NCBI GenBank assembly: GCA_027405735.1
Contig: JAPEHQ010000013.1
Span: forward strand, 558,001 to 622,000
Length of the DNA stretch: 64,000 bases
Direction of reading: 5' to 3'
Source of the DNA: Mucor racemosus
Taxonomy: Eukaryota > Mucoromycota > Mucoromycetes > Mucorales > Mucoraceae
Part shown: positions 9,123 to 22,100 of the stretch, in pieces
How positions within the stretch are numbered: the first letter of the stretch is position 1
How the letters are laid out: each line of letters starts with the position of its first letter
The notes under the pieces: model-generated
The model's input: only the letters and a program-made list of their open reading frames with translations
What the model was told of the DNA's origin: nothing
Databases searched by the model: none
Translations under genes and position numbers: made by a program

Positions 9123-12100
9123 TTATCTTCTATTTCCACCCTTTTTACGTTTACTAGCTTCGAGATTGGGAGCAGAAACCCTGACTTTAGCCATCATGGT
9201 ACTAATTCCTTCCATTTCAGGTACACTTTTAATTAACTCTTTCTCACGAGCAGTAGCTTCATTGAGGTTAAAGAAAACTGATTGTGCTTGCTTGATAGCT
9301 TTACCACGTTTAAGTGAACCGGGTGTGAGCTTAACTTTGTATTTGTATTTCTGAATAGCTGCATATGGTGCGCAAACAGGAATAGCAAAATGAATAATAT
9401 CCTCTGGTAAAGGGTTAGGAGTAAATGAGTCAAGCACTGACAAATTGGCAATTTCATCTGCTTCCAACATTGTAATGTTTTCTTCTTTGAGCATTTGACG
9501 AATAGTTTCTGTATCTTTTTTATCTACACCTTCCGTTTCAATGGGATGCTCTTTTTCTTGTTGCTCCTTTAATAATCTTGCCTTTTCATCTGCTTCCTTT
9601 TTGGCTGCTCTTTCTTTCTCTAAGGTTATCTTATCTTCTTTAGCCTTAGCATCACGCTTTGCCTTTTTACCTTTGGGTTGAGGACCCTTATTGGACTATA
9701 ATCAAATGTTAGATAAAATATAAAACTTGGATTATCGAGCAAATACATACTGCTAATAACTCCATACGAAGCTGTCTTTCTTCTTCATCTTGATCGGCAT
9801 ATTTATCCTTCATCTTTTTAGCTTTACCCTTTCTTCCTCTAGTAGAGACAGGAGGGGCAACAACCTTGGGCTTAGCTGGTGTTTGCTGCTTTTGCTTTGC
9901 TTGATTTTGCTTTGCTTGTTGTTGTTGTAACTGCTGTTGCTTTTTGATTTCATCTGTGATTTCAGTAACGTTATTCTTTTTCATTAATCTACGTTCTTTA
10001 GCAGTAATAAACTTCTTTGCTGGAGTGTTTGAGCCATTAGTCGAAGGACTTTTAGTGCTATCTTGCTCATCAGAGTCATGTCCATAATCTTCCAAATCAT
10101 ATTTATCAACCTTGGAGCCATTATCTTGAGTCTTTTCAACATTGACAGGAAGTGATTCAAGTTGAGTATCAGGGAAAGCATTTTCATCTTCACTACTATC
10201 ATCAGAATCAGAATCACTTTCTTCATCAGATTCGTTGGCTGCTGGTGTAGATGCGCCTGTATTTCATTAAAATAAGTATAATTATTTGAATAAAAGTGAA
10301 TATAAAATGTACCTGAAGTTGTACCAGATTCATCGACAGTTTCGCCTTGATTTGCTTCGTCTTTTGTATCAACCGTATCAGTTTGAACTTCTTCGGGTTT
10401 GCTTTCTTCGATTGAATCAAGGAAATCAGACGTTCCAGATCGATCAGGTTCACCAGCAGATGCAGTTTCTTCGTCTTTTTCTTCTTCGGTTTGACCCTTT
10501 ACATGATTACCAATAGAAGACTCATCCAACTTGAATACATAACCAAAGCCATAAACCAATTGTACAGGAGGTAAAAAGTTCTTTTTACCACGAATCATAA
10601 AACTACCAGTAGTAAGATACTCACCAGAGGGTGCAGATTTAGAAACTTGATCAGGATAGACCCAATAAGCACTGGTAACAATCTTTGAATCCCATGCTTT
10701 ACTTTGACAAACAGACATAATACCAGCTTGATACAAGGTATTGGGAGGAATAGGTTGACCGTTAGCATTAGGTTTATTTTTTACAATAACGGAAGCAGCA
10801 CCATGAAGATCAGCATGAACATAAGCATCATCCTTCGAGAGATAACGCTTGACAAGTATTTCATTCTGCTGCATATCACGACCAGCAATAACGAGATGTC
10901 CATCAGTTGAAATAAACCACAAGAACTTTTCAAACCAAAATGGTTTTCTGATCTTATTGATAGTAGCTGTGATTTTAGTTTCTTTTAAATCTTGTCTAAT
11001 TTTGCGTTCAGCAGACTTTAAGGCTTTGGAAGTAGCCTCAATGGTCTTTTCATGTTTGGTTGCAGTTGTCTTCTTTTGTTCGTAGTATTTTCTGGCATTA
11101 GCAAAAGCTGTTAAACCAATGTCAACATCCATCTTGTAAGATTTCTGTTCATTTGGTTCTTCATCGTCGCTATCATCACTATCCTCATATTCCTCAGGAT
11201 CACTAATAACAAGAAAATCAATATGAAATCTCGCTTTTAGTTTTATAGTACACTTACGTTAAAGCCAATGTCAATTGATTTGTAGCTAATTTGAGATTAT
11301 CGATAATCATAGCAATTGGATTTCCTCTTCTCTTTTCCTCCTTGACTAAATCATTCAAATCCTGCCAATCCATTTGACTAGCAACAGCATTGCGAATAAT
11401 TGTGATAGCAGCATCAACCTTTTGAAGGTTTAATTCAATCAATTGAGCCTTGCGAACATTGGTGATTTGTTGATTCAAAAGACTTTGAACTCTGCTTTCT
11501 TGTTCTTTACGAACAGCCTCCAATTTCTTCAATGCTGCCTCTTCTTGACGCCTAGATTTCAATTCCAGTTTTTGAGATTCAATAGCGGAAAAGAACTCAT
11601 CGACAGCTTTATCAAATGTAGGGTATTCTTTAAATTGTCGATTGGCGAATTGCTTATACAAGAATGGATGGAATTCATCATAACTAATTATGCATTAGAT
11701 ACAGCAATTCTTTATTATTATTATTATTACTTTTTAGACACTTACATTTCAACTTGTTCTTCACTCTCAGTTTTAGGCTTATTCTTTTCATCCAACAAAA
11801 TAATGTAACCATTAGGCACAACGTTCTTAGTAGAATCAATCAATTCATCTCCCTTATTGAATCCTTCCAATAAAGCTTGCATCATTGGTGAATCTACAGG
11901 CAATCAAAATTGTAAACAATCATGCTAAATGAACAATAAAAGGTAAACTTACTCTCAGATGAGTCGAAATCAGTAGCAACTTTCATGTTTGGATCTAAGT
12001 TTGCTTCCAAAATCATATGTTCAATCATAGCAGGACCATATTCTATACATGCAATGAGTTCTCTTGCTCTAAATGCTCAATGCAGAAACAGTAACTTACC

Positions 12101-12905
12101 AAATTTAATATTAAGCAGCTTCTTTAATGTGTCCTTGGGACCAGCAGATCTTAATGCGGTTCTCAATTGATCTACTTCAACCTTTTGGAAATCACTTAAC
12201 ACTGTTTGTACATTGTAAATCTCCCCAACAGCAATGTTCAAAGTATCAGTAGCTGGAACATTACGCAACAAGGCCAAAATGCGATATTCATGATCTGTAA
12301 AGATAATATTACCCTAATTCCATCAAACAATGAGTAAAAGGCATCCCTTTTCAAACGAAAAATTATACGTACAGAAGAATAAAATTCACAGATAATGTGG
12401 TATCCAATACCCATTTCTCCACCAGCAAACTCAAAATCAACAATACGATCAACGCCCAATTGACGAACATTGGTAACACGTCTAGTACGAAGATGTTTAC
12501 GAAGCTATTTTCATTCCTGATTAGTTTGGGACAATCAAAACAATAAATTCTTTATTTACCTTTGCACAAAATGGAGTAGGAGTTACTGACTTGTCTCTAC
12601 TGAATTGAGTGGTATGAATACGAATGCCAGATTCCACCAAGACAAGTTCTTTGTCATCAGGCTATGCGAAATAAAAAATTTAGTATGCAAAAAGGCATAA
12701 TTTACTGGTAAAATACCTTGGCAAATTTAAATAGAAAAGTCTTGTTGTTCACATCGTAAATATTTTGTAAACGAATGCCGAGAAGTCTACAAAGCGTGTT
12801 TGCCATATAAGTCTCTGGGATCAATATGAATTTTGTTGGTTTTTACCTTTCTCGAAGATTAATGACAGTAGCACGGATATCCAAGGCGTTAAAGCGTTGT
12901 TTCAT
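9123..12905 (-). CDS. RQC2: Rqc2/NEMF/Tae2, ribosome quality control factor
   Basis: Predicted 1069 residues, close to yeast Tae2 and human NEMF. Eleven exons: 12905-12847, 12786-12717, 12661-12560, 12504-12373, 12313-12100, 12042-11953, 11893-11746, 11683-11258, 11202-10313, 10256-9751, 9695-9123. Rqc2 binds stalled 60S subunits carrying peptidyl-tRNA, recruits the Ltn1 ligase and directs C-terminal tailing. The N-terminal NFACT-N domain starts MKQRFNALD, and Asp9 plus the pair Asp96-Arg97 (LGVDR) match residues known to be needed for tailing in yeast (D9, D98, R99). A coiled-coil stretch lies at roughly 320-420. The NFACT-R domain has [12 protein letters not shown] near residue 543. Acidic and Gln/Lys-rich low-complexity follows, and the NFACT-C end has [17 protein letters not shown]. 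It is divergent from eIF3c on the other side, with 1.2 kb between them. Confidence 0.96.
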
Positions 12906-14106
12906 TGCTGTTTTATCGTTATACAAAATGAAAGAAGGGTGATAAAGAACTATTTTTACTTCATTGTTTAACCCTACTTAATGCCTTTTCATCAACACTT
13001 ACCAATCACATATTTCAAGCTACGCTACCGCAGTGAGCACTAACCGCAGCAAAATACACCAAGCTGCCACTACTACATACCACTGTGCTCTGCATCTGTC
13101 AGGAATCATATTTAAGTGTCCAGACATCAATATCATCATTATCTTTGAAAACTGCTTCTGATACCTCTCAGGCGAATGCATTAAATTATAATTAGTGGCT
13201 CAATAACTAATAGGGCTTTGTCAATTTACCGATATTTGACATTACGGATATAAATAACGATAAAAAAGCACATGTCACATGCACAAACTCAAATATTGAA
13301 AGTATTTCGAGTGTTTCTAAAACGTTTAAAATGAAAAAAAAAAAATTAAAAAATACCTAGATATACTAGACGTATTTCCCAAATACGAGACAGTTTTTAA
13401 TACTTTTAAATATACGTTAGTGTCCAGAACAATTCTTTGAAAACTGTGTATATTCAATTAAAACGATAAAAAAATGAAGTGTTCCAGCAGATACATCTTT
13501 ATTTAATCGGCGATTTAAATATTGTTGCAAAATTATCATACTCTTTAATATGAAAATCAAGCTTTCCTCACTAAATAAAATGGTTAGAAAAGCAATTTTG
13601 CAATAATAATAATTTTTTAACAAGAATCAATTAATATTGAGCATTTTTTTATCTTGGTTTTAACGAGAATTTAACAAAATACGTTCTCCAAACTCCATAT
13701 AATTTTCATTTCCCGCTCCGAGATTTGCTTTGAATTCTTTGATTTTGTTGATAAAATATGAACATTTCTTTATTTATCAGAAGCAAATATTACTCAAAAC
13801 ATAGTACAAAGACTTTGGAATGTTCTGGCTTGCTAATTGATTGATTTTTTTTGTTATTGTGTATAAAATTTAGCCTGTTTTCTGATCGAAATGCACACTC
13901 CGCTGGAGCTGATGAAGATCTTGTTCAAGACATGGCCTTCTATGACTTGCTTCAAAAGAAGACGACGACGATGCACACAGCCACCTACACGTGACTTGAA
14001 AATTTTTGTCCAATTTTTTTTTATTCCTATTGAATTGACGTGCTTCCCCCTTACGAAAGAGGCCTTCCTTTTAATTTTCGCGAGCGAACCCTTATAGATA
14101 TCAACC
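12906..14106. promoter_or_regulatory. Divergent promoter region between RQC2 and eIF3c
   Basis: A 1.2-kb spacer separating two head-to-head genes and thus presumably holding both promoters. It is AT-rich with A runs near 13333 and T runs near 14017. A short GC-richer piece at 13886-13997 can be read as a terminal exon after a TTTAG acceptor, but no complete gene could be built. CTTATAGATA lies about 15 bp before the eIF3c ATG. Confidence 0.5.
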
Positions 14107-16746
14107 ATGTCTCGTTTCTTCCGTAGTTCAGATACTGAATCTGATTCTGATACTTCTTCTGATAACGACTCTCAATACTCCCAATCTGATTCTGAATACG
14201 ATTCCGATGCCGAGAGTTATCACTCTGAAGCCGAAGATGAACAACCCAAAAACCGTTTCTTGAAGGGTGGAAGTGATTCTGAAGATTCTGACGATGAATC
14301 CAACAAGAAACGTCAAGCCAAGTCTCAAAAAGATAAGAGAATTGAGGAAATGGAAACTGCCGTTAAGGCTATCGAAAATGGTCAAAAGAACAACGATTGG
14401 AATTTGATTTCTACTGGTAAAAAGCATAGCAACAAATTTTCGGTAACCATAGCAACTGTTTGATTAACATAACATTTAACATTAATAGAATTCGATAAAC
14501 TTACTGTCACCATCTCAAGAGCCACTACTGGCTTCAACGCCATTCCTATGCCCAAGTTTTACATTAAAACTATGGTCGAGCTTGAGGACCATTTAACTGA
14601 TAGTCTTCAAAAAGATAAAGCCAACAAGAAGAAGAGCTCTGGCAACAGTAAGGCCATGAACAACTTGAAGCAAAAGCTTAGAAAGCTCGCTAAACAATTC
14701 GATGAATCCATCACTGCCTACAGAAAGGTAAAATTAGTGAAAAAAAAAAATTTTTTTTTGTTCAATGTAATTGAATGTTAAATTTAGGATCCTGAGGAAT
14801 TTATGAAGGAAGAGGAAATCGAGGAAGAGCCTGTTACTCCCGTTAAAAAGAGAGAAATTCCTTCTCAAGTTGTTGTTGATGGCAATGATGATGGTTTCTC
14901 CTCTGTTGGTAAGGGTGGTAAGACTGTCGTCTCTGTCACTTCCGAGAATCTTTTGACTCGTTTGAGAGAAGTTTTAGAAAGTCGTGGTAAAAAGGTAAAA
15001 AGAAAAAGCTATAATTGATATTTTGATATACGAAATTAAGCAAAAATATGCTATTAGAACACCAATCGTGAAGAGCAAATTGCTACTTTGGAATCTTTGT
15101 TAGAAAGCGCCAAGTCTCCTTTCCAAAAGATTTCTGTTTTATTAGCTCTCATTGCTTCTCGCTTCGATATTACTGCTTCTAAAGCTCCTTATATGGATCT
15201 TGCTGTTTGGAAGGCTTCCGCCAAGGAATTCAATGAACTCCTTCAAGTTCTCGAAACAAACAAATCTTTCATTATTACCGAAGATGCTGAAGATCTCGAT
15301 AACGAAGATCGTGATGTTGTTCCTAAGGATGGTGAAGTAGTCAAGGTCCGTGGTTCTATCCTCAGTTTTGTTGAACGTTTGGATGATGAATTCAACAAAT
15401 CTCTTCAAAACATTGACCCTCATGCTACTGATTACATTGATCGTCTCAGAGATGAACCTGCTCTTTATGCCATGTTGGACCGTGCTCAATTCTATTGTGA
15501 AGTTAACAACTTTACTTTTGCTCTTCCTAGAATTATTTCTCGCAAATTGGACCATGTTTACTATAAGCCTGAACAAGTTATTGGTTCTCTCCAAGCTGCT
15601 AGCAAGCAACTTTTGCCTAACTATGTTTCTTCCAAGATTACCAACTCTCAAGATCCCGCCGAGTTTGTTAACCAACTCTGTAACTACCTTTACAAGGATG
15701 ATTCTACTGTTTTCCGTACTCGTGCTATCCTCTGTCATATCTATCATTATGCTCTTCACAAGAAGTTCCACACTGCTCGTGATTTGTTATTGATGTCTCA
15801 TGTCCAAGACTCTATTCATCAAGCTGATATTGCTACTCAAATTTTGTATAACCGTGCTATGGTCCAAATCGGTATCTGTGCTTTCCGTGATGGTTTAATC
15901 AAGGAATCTCATGCTGCCCTTTCTGAAATCCAAGGCTCTGGTCGTGTCAAGGAACTTTTAGCTCAAGGTGTTCAAGCACAACGTTTCGGCCAACCTGCTA
16001 ACCCTGAAGCAGATGCCATTGAACGTCAACGTCAATTGCCTTTCCATATGCACATCAACTTGGAACTTCTTGAATGTATTTTCTTGACTTCGTCCATGCT
16101 CTTAGAAATCCCTGCTCAAGCACAGGCTGGACCTAACAACAAGAAATTCATTTCTAGACCTTTCCGTAGATTGCTTGATTACAACGAACGTCAAGCCTTC
16201 TGTGGTCCTCCTGAAAACACTAGAGATCATATTATGAGTGCTGCCAAGGCTTTGGCTTCTGGTGAATGGGAAAAGGCCAAGGACTTCATTTTAGCTATCA
16301 AGGTCTGGGATTTGATGACTGAGACTCAAGTAATCAAGGATATGCTCATTCGCAAGATTCAAGAAGAGGGTCTTCGTACTTATTTGTTCACTTATTGTTC
16401 TTATTATACTACATTGGGATTGGCACAATTGTCTAGCATGTTTGATTTAACTGTCAACAGTGTTTCTGCTATTGTTGCTAAAATGATTTTCAATGAAGAA
16501 TTATCAGCATCACTAGATCAAGTTACTCAATGTATTGTTCTTCATCAAGTTGAACTTTCTAGACTTCAAGTTTTGTCTTTGCAATATTCTGAAAAGGTTG
16601 CTAACCTTGTTGATCAAAATGAACGTTTAACATCTATCGGTAGAGATAACAGCAACAATAACAACAGCAACAACAGCAACACAAATAATAACAACAATAG
16701 CAACCACAATAGTAACCATACTCACAACAACAACAGAAATCATTAA
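14107..16746 (+). CDS. NIP1: Translation initiation factor eIF3 subunit c
   Basis: Predicted 814 residues from four exons: 14107-14416, 14489-14727, 14788-14994, 15058-16746. The first donor (GTAAAA after ACTG) is fixed by the join NDWNLIST-EFDKLTV, which matches the family. eIF3c is a core scaffold of eIF3 that bridges the 40S subunit with eIF1 and eIF5. The N-terminus is a long Ser/Asp/Glu-rich acidic tail (SDTESDSDTSSD). The helical eIF3c domain follows (KFYIKTMVELEDHL; FNELLQVLETNKSF; ATDYIDRLRDEPALY; LDHVYYKP). The PCI/winged-helix region spans about 600-770 (IRKIQEEGLRTYLFTY; MIFNEELSASLDQ). Codon use is strongly biased (GCT, CGT, TCT, AAG), as expected for high expression. The C-terminus is unusual, an Asn/Ser/His-rich tail from about residue 780. 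A T-rich 3' region follows. Confidence 0.97.
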
Positions 16747-16988
16747 TTAGAAGACCATAAAATTGAAAATATCTAATTTACCTCTCCCTATCTCTCTCTC
16801 TTTCTCTTTCTCTTTCTTTCTTTTTTTTTCCACTCTCACTTTTTCTTATTCTTTTTATTTTTTTGTCTTTATTTTTAAATAGTTTGAAAAAATATATACA
16901 AGGCTTTTTTTTATATGATTTAATGTTTGCTTGATCTATTTCTTTTATTTGATTTTGCTATTTGTTGTTGATTAATGACAGCCGACAA

Positions 16989-17099
16989 TCATATCCTTTT
17001 ATCTTTAGGTTCCTTGATGTATTTATTATAAAAGTAAAACGAGCCAAACAACCCTGCAGCCATAATCATCCATAAAGATGTGGTTGGTAAATCAAGCAT
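16989..17099 (-). CDS. Possible 36-residue single-span membrane peptide
   Basis: A short complete frame starting MLDLPTTSLW, then a hydrophobic segment of about 16 residues (WMIMAAGLFGSFYFY), then a charged tail (NKYIKEPKDKRI). This is the plan of the tiny membrane subunits found in respiratory and ER complexes, but I do not recognise the family. It lies convergent to eIF3c, 242 bp beyond that gene's stop. An upstream non-coding exon is possible, because TTGCAG and ACAATAG acceptor-like sites precede the ATG on the minus strand. Support is only the protein-like composition and membrane topology, so it may be spurious. Confidence 0.4.
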   Translation of the reverse strand: MLDLPTTSLWMIMAAGLFGSFYFYNKYIKEPKDKRI

Positions 17100-18064
17100 T
17101 GATTATTGTTTGATTCAAACCTATTGTAGTAATTGTTTCATTCTGCAAATACAGAATATTTTAGTCCTATCGAATAACAGTATTCTTTTGTCGAAATAAT
17201 ACCTCATTTTTCTCGTTTTACAGAATTCTTTTGAATGCCTAAATCAAGATATTTGCAAGTTATAAGGTGCATAATATAGCTCAACATGTCTAATTCAATG
17301 TCATATTTTTTATACAGCCTTGATTTATGGAAAATCCATATCTGAGAGGTTTTTTTGATGTACTATTTTGAGAAGCGCTTTCTGTAAACACCTTCCATTT
17401 TAGGTTCACATGCATTGCCATCATGCCATATTCATAAACTTCGTATTCAATAAGCAATTTTGTAGTCATATTAGTCCTATAGTTAGGCATGTTATGATGA
17501 TTGTTTCCCTTGAATTTATTTTGAGTCATCTTTTGCATGATAAAAAAAATTAGATTCCAAACCATGTAAGTATATTTGATAAAAATTGATCTTTCGGATA
17601 CGTCAAGTATCAATAGACTAAACGAAAGACTTCAGATTTATCTAAACTTTTGATGCTTAACGTGATTTCATCACTTTTACCATTAGTTTAAGTTTATCAA
17701 GCATTTATATCCTAATTTGCGTCCAAATGAATTCAACTTGAATGTTGGAATAATCCACAATTCAGGCTTTCTTTTTGTGGGATTCGCTAATACAATTTAG
17801 AAATATAGTGTACTGTAATACAATGTAACACCAAGATGCTGTCAAAACCACAACAGTTGCAAAATAAATGCGCAACATTGACAGCAATAAGCAGAAATAA
17901 AAGCCAAAGCTTTAATAAACACATCAGAAATATTTATAAACGAGATGTAAAACTACAATCTCTTACTGGGAAAACTCTTTTTAATTTGATTGAGATAATT
18001 TTGATGATTTTTTTTTTTAGTAGGCGATGTTATTATATATACACTGTTCTCATTTATTATGAAA
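17100..18064. other. Intergenic, no gene recognised
   Basis: About 1 kb between the small peptide frame and the 3' end of EMP24. Short frames on both strands show no domain, codon bias or splice-consistent extension. The part next to 18064 is the EMP24 3' flank. Confidence 0.55.
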
Positions 18065-18893
18065 TTATACAGCACGCTTAACTTCGAAAAAGTGTTTAAG
18101 ATAGCGTACTTGCCATAAACAAACTACAATCAATAATGCAATTTGGGAAACAGACCACCATTTAACACGAGTGTTGGTACTTTCAGCAGCTATACAAATA
18201 CATTAAATTTAAATTAAGCGTCATTTGCAATTAGTAAATGCACTTACTATCTCTATGTCTACGCTCACGAGCAACAATATACTCTTGTTCGGCCTTGACA
18301 GCAAGAATACTCTCTGCTAATTCTTCAATTTCACTTTTAAGGGGATCTTCTTCATCTATTTCACATCGTTTAGTTGAAAAACTCGCTGAAAAATCCCTTT
18401 AAATTCTTACTGTTTTCATCAACGGCATTCTTTAAATTAACGTTAGCGTTGAAACTAACTGATTTGGCAGAAACGGTAGAGATTTTGTTGGAGAAGCAAT
18501 ATGTATATCTACCAGCTTTGTTTGCGGTTACGCTTTTTGATACTTTGGTCTTTTTAGTGCTGCTAACAAGAACATTATCCTCAGGGTCAGAAATCTATTT
18601 AATGTGTGATTGTAAGAACAAATGAAGCACTGTCATTTCCGTCTACTTTATACCCAAAAATCAATATCCAAATTGCCACCTTGTCCAACCTATTTACGTC
18701 TTTTTAGTGTCGAGCTAGAGAATATTACTAATACCTAATGTTTTACCTCGAAGGTCACTGATAATTTATCGCCTTTATCAAGCTCTTCGTGAAAGCACTC
18801 ATTATCATGAGGTTGAATATCAATACTCATAGTCAAGGCAGTCTTTAAAAGACAAACCAACGCAACAAATAATATCACAAGTCTAGTGTACAT
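18065..18893 (-). CDS. EMP24: p24-family cargo receptor Emp24 (TMED2-like)
   Basis: Predicted 199 residues from five exons: 18893-18747, 18689-18654, 18594-18411, 18355-18248, 18189-18065. p24 proteins cycle between ER and Golgi in COPII and COPI vesicles and help select cargo such as GPI-anchored proteins. The N-terminus is a signal peptide (TRLVILFVALVCLL). A GOLD domain follows with the conserved Cys pair (NECFHEEL and RYTYCFSNK). Then come a coiled-coil segment (EDPLKSEIEELAESI), the family motif RRHRDTAEST, a transmembrane helix (WWSVSQIALLIVVCLW) and the cytosolic tail KHFFEVKRAV. The FF pair and terminal valine fit the beta (TMED2/Emp24) type. Length equals the family norm, and all four introns keep family alignment. 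Confidence 0.95.
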
Positions 18894-21668
18894 TGCTCTT
18901 GTTGTTTAGTATAATAAATCTAAAGAAAAAGTGTTTGCAGGTCTTGTTTGGAACTCACGCGTCTGCTAATAAAGTTTCGAACCTCCTGTTTGTTTTCTCT
19001 GTGTTTGTCGATTGCTATTGGTTTAAAACTAATCAAGTTCATATTTGAAGGAGTGTAAAAACTACATGGAGAAAAACATAGATTCGACAAACAAGTAAAT
19101 TGACAGTATGATGCTTTTGGGCGAACTATTAATACATTTTGTAATCCAAGTTCTACAGTTTATCAATACTTCAGACTCTATTGTACATTACAACTTTTTA
19201 CTTGTTCCCAATAGTGACATGCATCGGTTTAAAAAGAAAAAAAAGAATCATAATGTTTGAGATGTCATGTTTTGCTTTATATATAAACTTCCTCATGTCT
19301 AAATGTTTGCCTTCGATGACAACGAGAAAATATAATATAAATCAGTAAAACATCACATACAAATGGTATAAGTCAATCACCATATACATCAGCTTCACAA
19401 GGCGTTGTATTTGCTACAGGGCTGTACCTGAATCTTGTGTTCCTCGTTTATATCCACATTACAAGTTGAGATAATGCCTCAGGACGCAACAGTCAGAGAG
19501 AAAACAAGTTAAAAATGTTTGGTCAACCATTCGCATTGGTACATAGACTATCGAATATTCTGGATTTCAGTTTGGGCTCATCTACCAAATATGAATTAAT
19601 TTATAGCCATTATTTTGAAATAAAGGCTTTTTGTGATTTCTTCACAAGGTATTCTTTATTAAGGGAGCTGAACAACAGCAGTGTGCCATTATGTGCATGT
19701 AATTTTAATGAAAAAAGCCAATCGCTTTTTGGTATATATACCTACAATGGGCACTTGTAGTCTTCAACAAATTGACTGGCAAAAATTTGATCTCGCATAT
19801 AGTTGCTACTCTTCCTCAATACAACCAGAATATACCACTTCTGAGATATATCTCAGATACTAAAAAATAAATATGAATTGGTCCCATTAGATTACCTGTC
19901 CCTAAATTTGTTTTATAGCTCACGAAAGTCTCAAAAACATGTAAAATTCACTCCTTTTTCCTTGAAAACTGGATCTCACTTTTCATCTCTGCTTAACTTT
20001 TTTTTTTATTAAATAACACTAAGAAAAAATGAAATGTCAATGTACCTGAGATGCTTAACTCTAATCCAAAAATGAGTATCCGGAAATATCCTATTTTTTG
20101 CAGTTGGTATAAATTTTCAAAGCTAATGTTTCAGATTTTTGCGGGTATTTCACTGCTAAAAATTAAAAACTTTGGGGCTTCATATCTCTGCAAAAATCAA
20201 GGTAGACCAACACTTTGTAATAAAAAAGCTTACTTGTTTTGAAGCACTCTGTAATATATTTCAATATGAAAAAATTTTAAGCACTTTTATTTTTTTTTCA
20301 TTTTTTTTTTGGCATTTCTATAGTAAGTTTCAAAATATTGGTTAAATTGAACAATATTTTTTTTTGCATTCATATCATTAAGCTCATTAAGCTTTCTCGG
20401 ATTCAGTTTAGCTTTTTTCAAAATATTGATTTTCCGTGGAGATATCTTCAAAAATGTAACAAAAGAATACTTTTGCTTCTAGCTTCAATTTTTCACCTGT
20501 ATACCCTCATCCCGAATTCTGAATTTCAAAAAAAAATGGCAAAAATCTCGTTTTCTCTACGAAAAATTTAGTTAGGAGGTTCAGCAATAACTCGATCGAT
20601 ATATCTATTTGTTGAGCATTATCTCCATTACTCTTATTTAAAATATGCTTATGAAAAGTGACGCGTATCTTCAAAAAACCTCTAAAATTTCAATCGCATT
20701 TTGCGCAAAATTTAATGTAAAACATTTGTATAATTTTTTTTTATTTAGATGCAAAATCCAAAACTGTACAAGAACCATTTAATACGCAAGATCGACTTAC
20801 GTTGTAGTTCATGAGCCGTTAAACGGTTTTGTTTTTTCAATCATTTTTCGTTCATTTCGACAAATTAACTTTAGAACCCCGTTATGACAGTTCTTAAGCT
20901 GTGATAAGAACTAGTTACTTTATTTGATTATCTTGACGAAAAATCAATACAGTATTTTTCGCTGAAACAAAAAATGCAAAGTAGTTTTCAATAGGTTTTA
21001 TTTTGTGAATACAAAAAACTAACACCCCAATGCAATTTTAGATCAATCTTGATCAATTTTGGTCAATGTTTGGCTGGTGTACTTATACTCTGGTATTAAT
21101 ATTTCTATTTTTCGAGAGATATCAACGGTCAATAGAGTGAAGGTACAGTATATCTCGTTTGAAGATTTTGTTAAAGCAGAAGATGTTATAATGAAAAATA
21201 CTCTGCTAAAAGATATATTTTATTAATTTACTAATGATTTCTATTTGTAGTATGTTTTCTAAATGGTTATATAATTACTGTATGTTAATAATTATATAAA
21301 TATTATATGTTGGGATGTTGGGATATACGTTTGGATTAGGAGGAGATGATACAGTAGGTAATTTATGAGGTTGAGGCAGTTGGTGAGTTGGTATATATTT
21401 GGTTTAGATATTGGGATTGTCTTTGTTTTGTTGTTTCGTATTATTGTTATGTTTATTTATATTTGTTGTTAATGCTGCTGGTTCGGTATGATACTTAGTA
21501 TTCTTAGCTACTAAACGTCATCTCATGTTAAATTTCAATGATCGACGTCGGATTTTAACAATTGATCCTGAATCTATAATTGTCAGATGCTTTACATATC
21601 AGATTTCACGTAATTTGACTCAATATTGGACAGAAACATTCGAAACCTATTTAAAAAACATCTAAAAC
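18894..21668. other. Gene-poor AT-rich region
   Basis: About 2.8 kb without a supportable gene. The first 150-200 bp should hold the EMP24 promoter. Several short frames on the plus strand between 19500 and 20600 look random (no domain, many homopolymer-derived residues). From about 21300 to 21500 the plus strand is strikingly G/T-rich and C-poor. Confidence 0.6.
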
Positions 21669-22100
21669 ACTACGGCCGACCTATGCTGCACAAGATGATT
21701 TCGTTATTCCCTAGTGGGCTGCACACTATAGCCTGAGCTGTTTTGCTCACTGAATATGGCTAAAAAGCTAACACGATGTACAAGGGCACAACAAAAGAAA
21801 CTGTACACGAGCAAAATGCTAAACCTGTATATGCAGAATTATAATACATTATTCTGTCCATGTGCATGACATTAATCCCATGTGTGCATAATAATAGAAT
21901 TGCCCATAAGCATATCATTATCCGTATTTGTGCATAATAATAAATCTGACCATGAGCATAATGAGCTGATCATATAGGCACAAATTGATTTGTACATGAG
22001 CATCCATCGTGCTGTTCTCAAAATTCCATTACATTTTTTACTGGAATAATGGGTTTTTAAAATACATTTGTTTTTATTGATATAGATTATAGCTTATAGG

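Noticed and set aside
13886..13997. Exon-like stretch upstream of eIF3c (reads ...DEDLVQDMAFYDLL...)
   Set aside because: FYDLL recalls the start of a J domain, but no HPD motif, start exon or continuation could be found; it may be leader sequence of eIF3c.
15142..15771. 209-codon antisense frame inside eIF3c
   Set aside because: It is the shadow of the strongly biased eIF3c coding strand.
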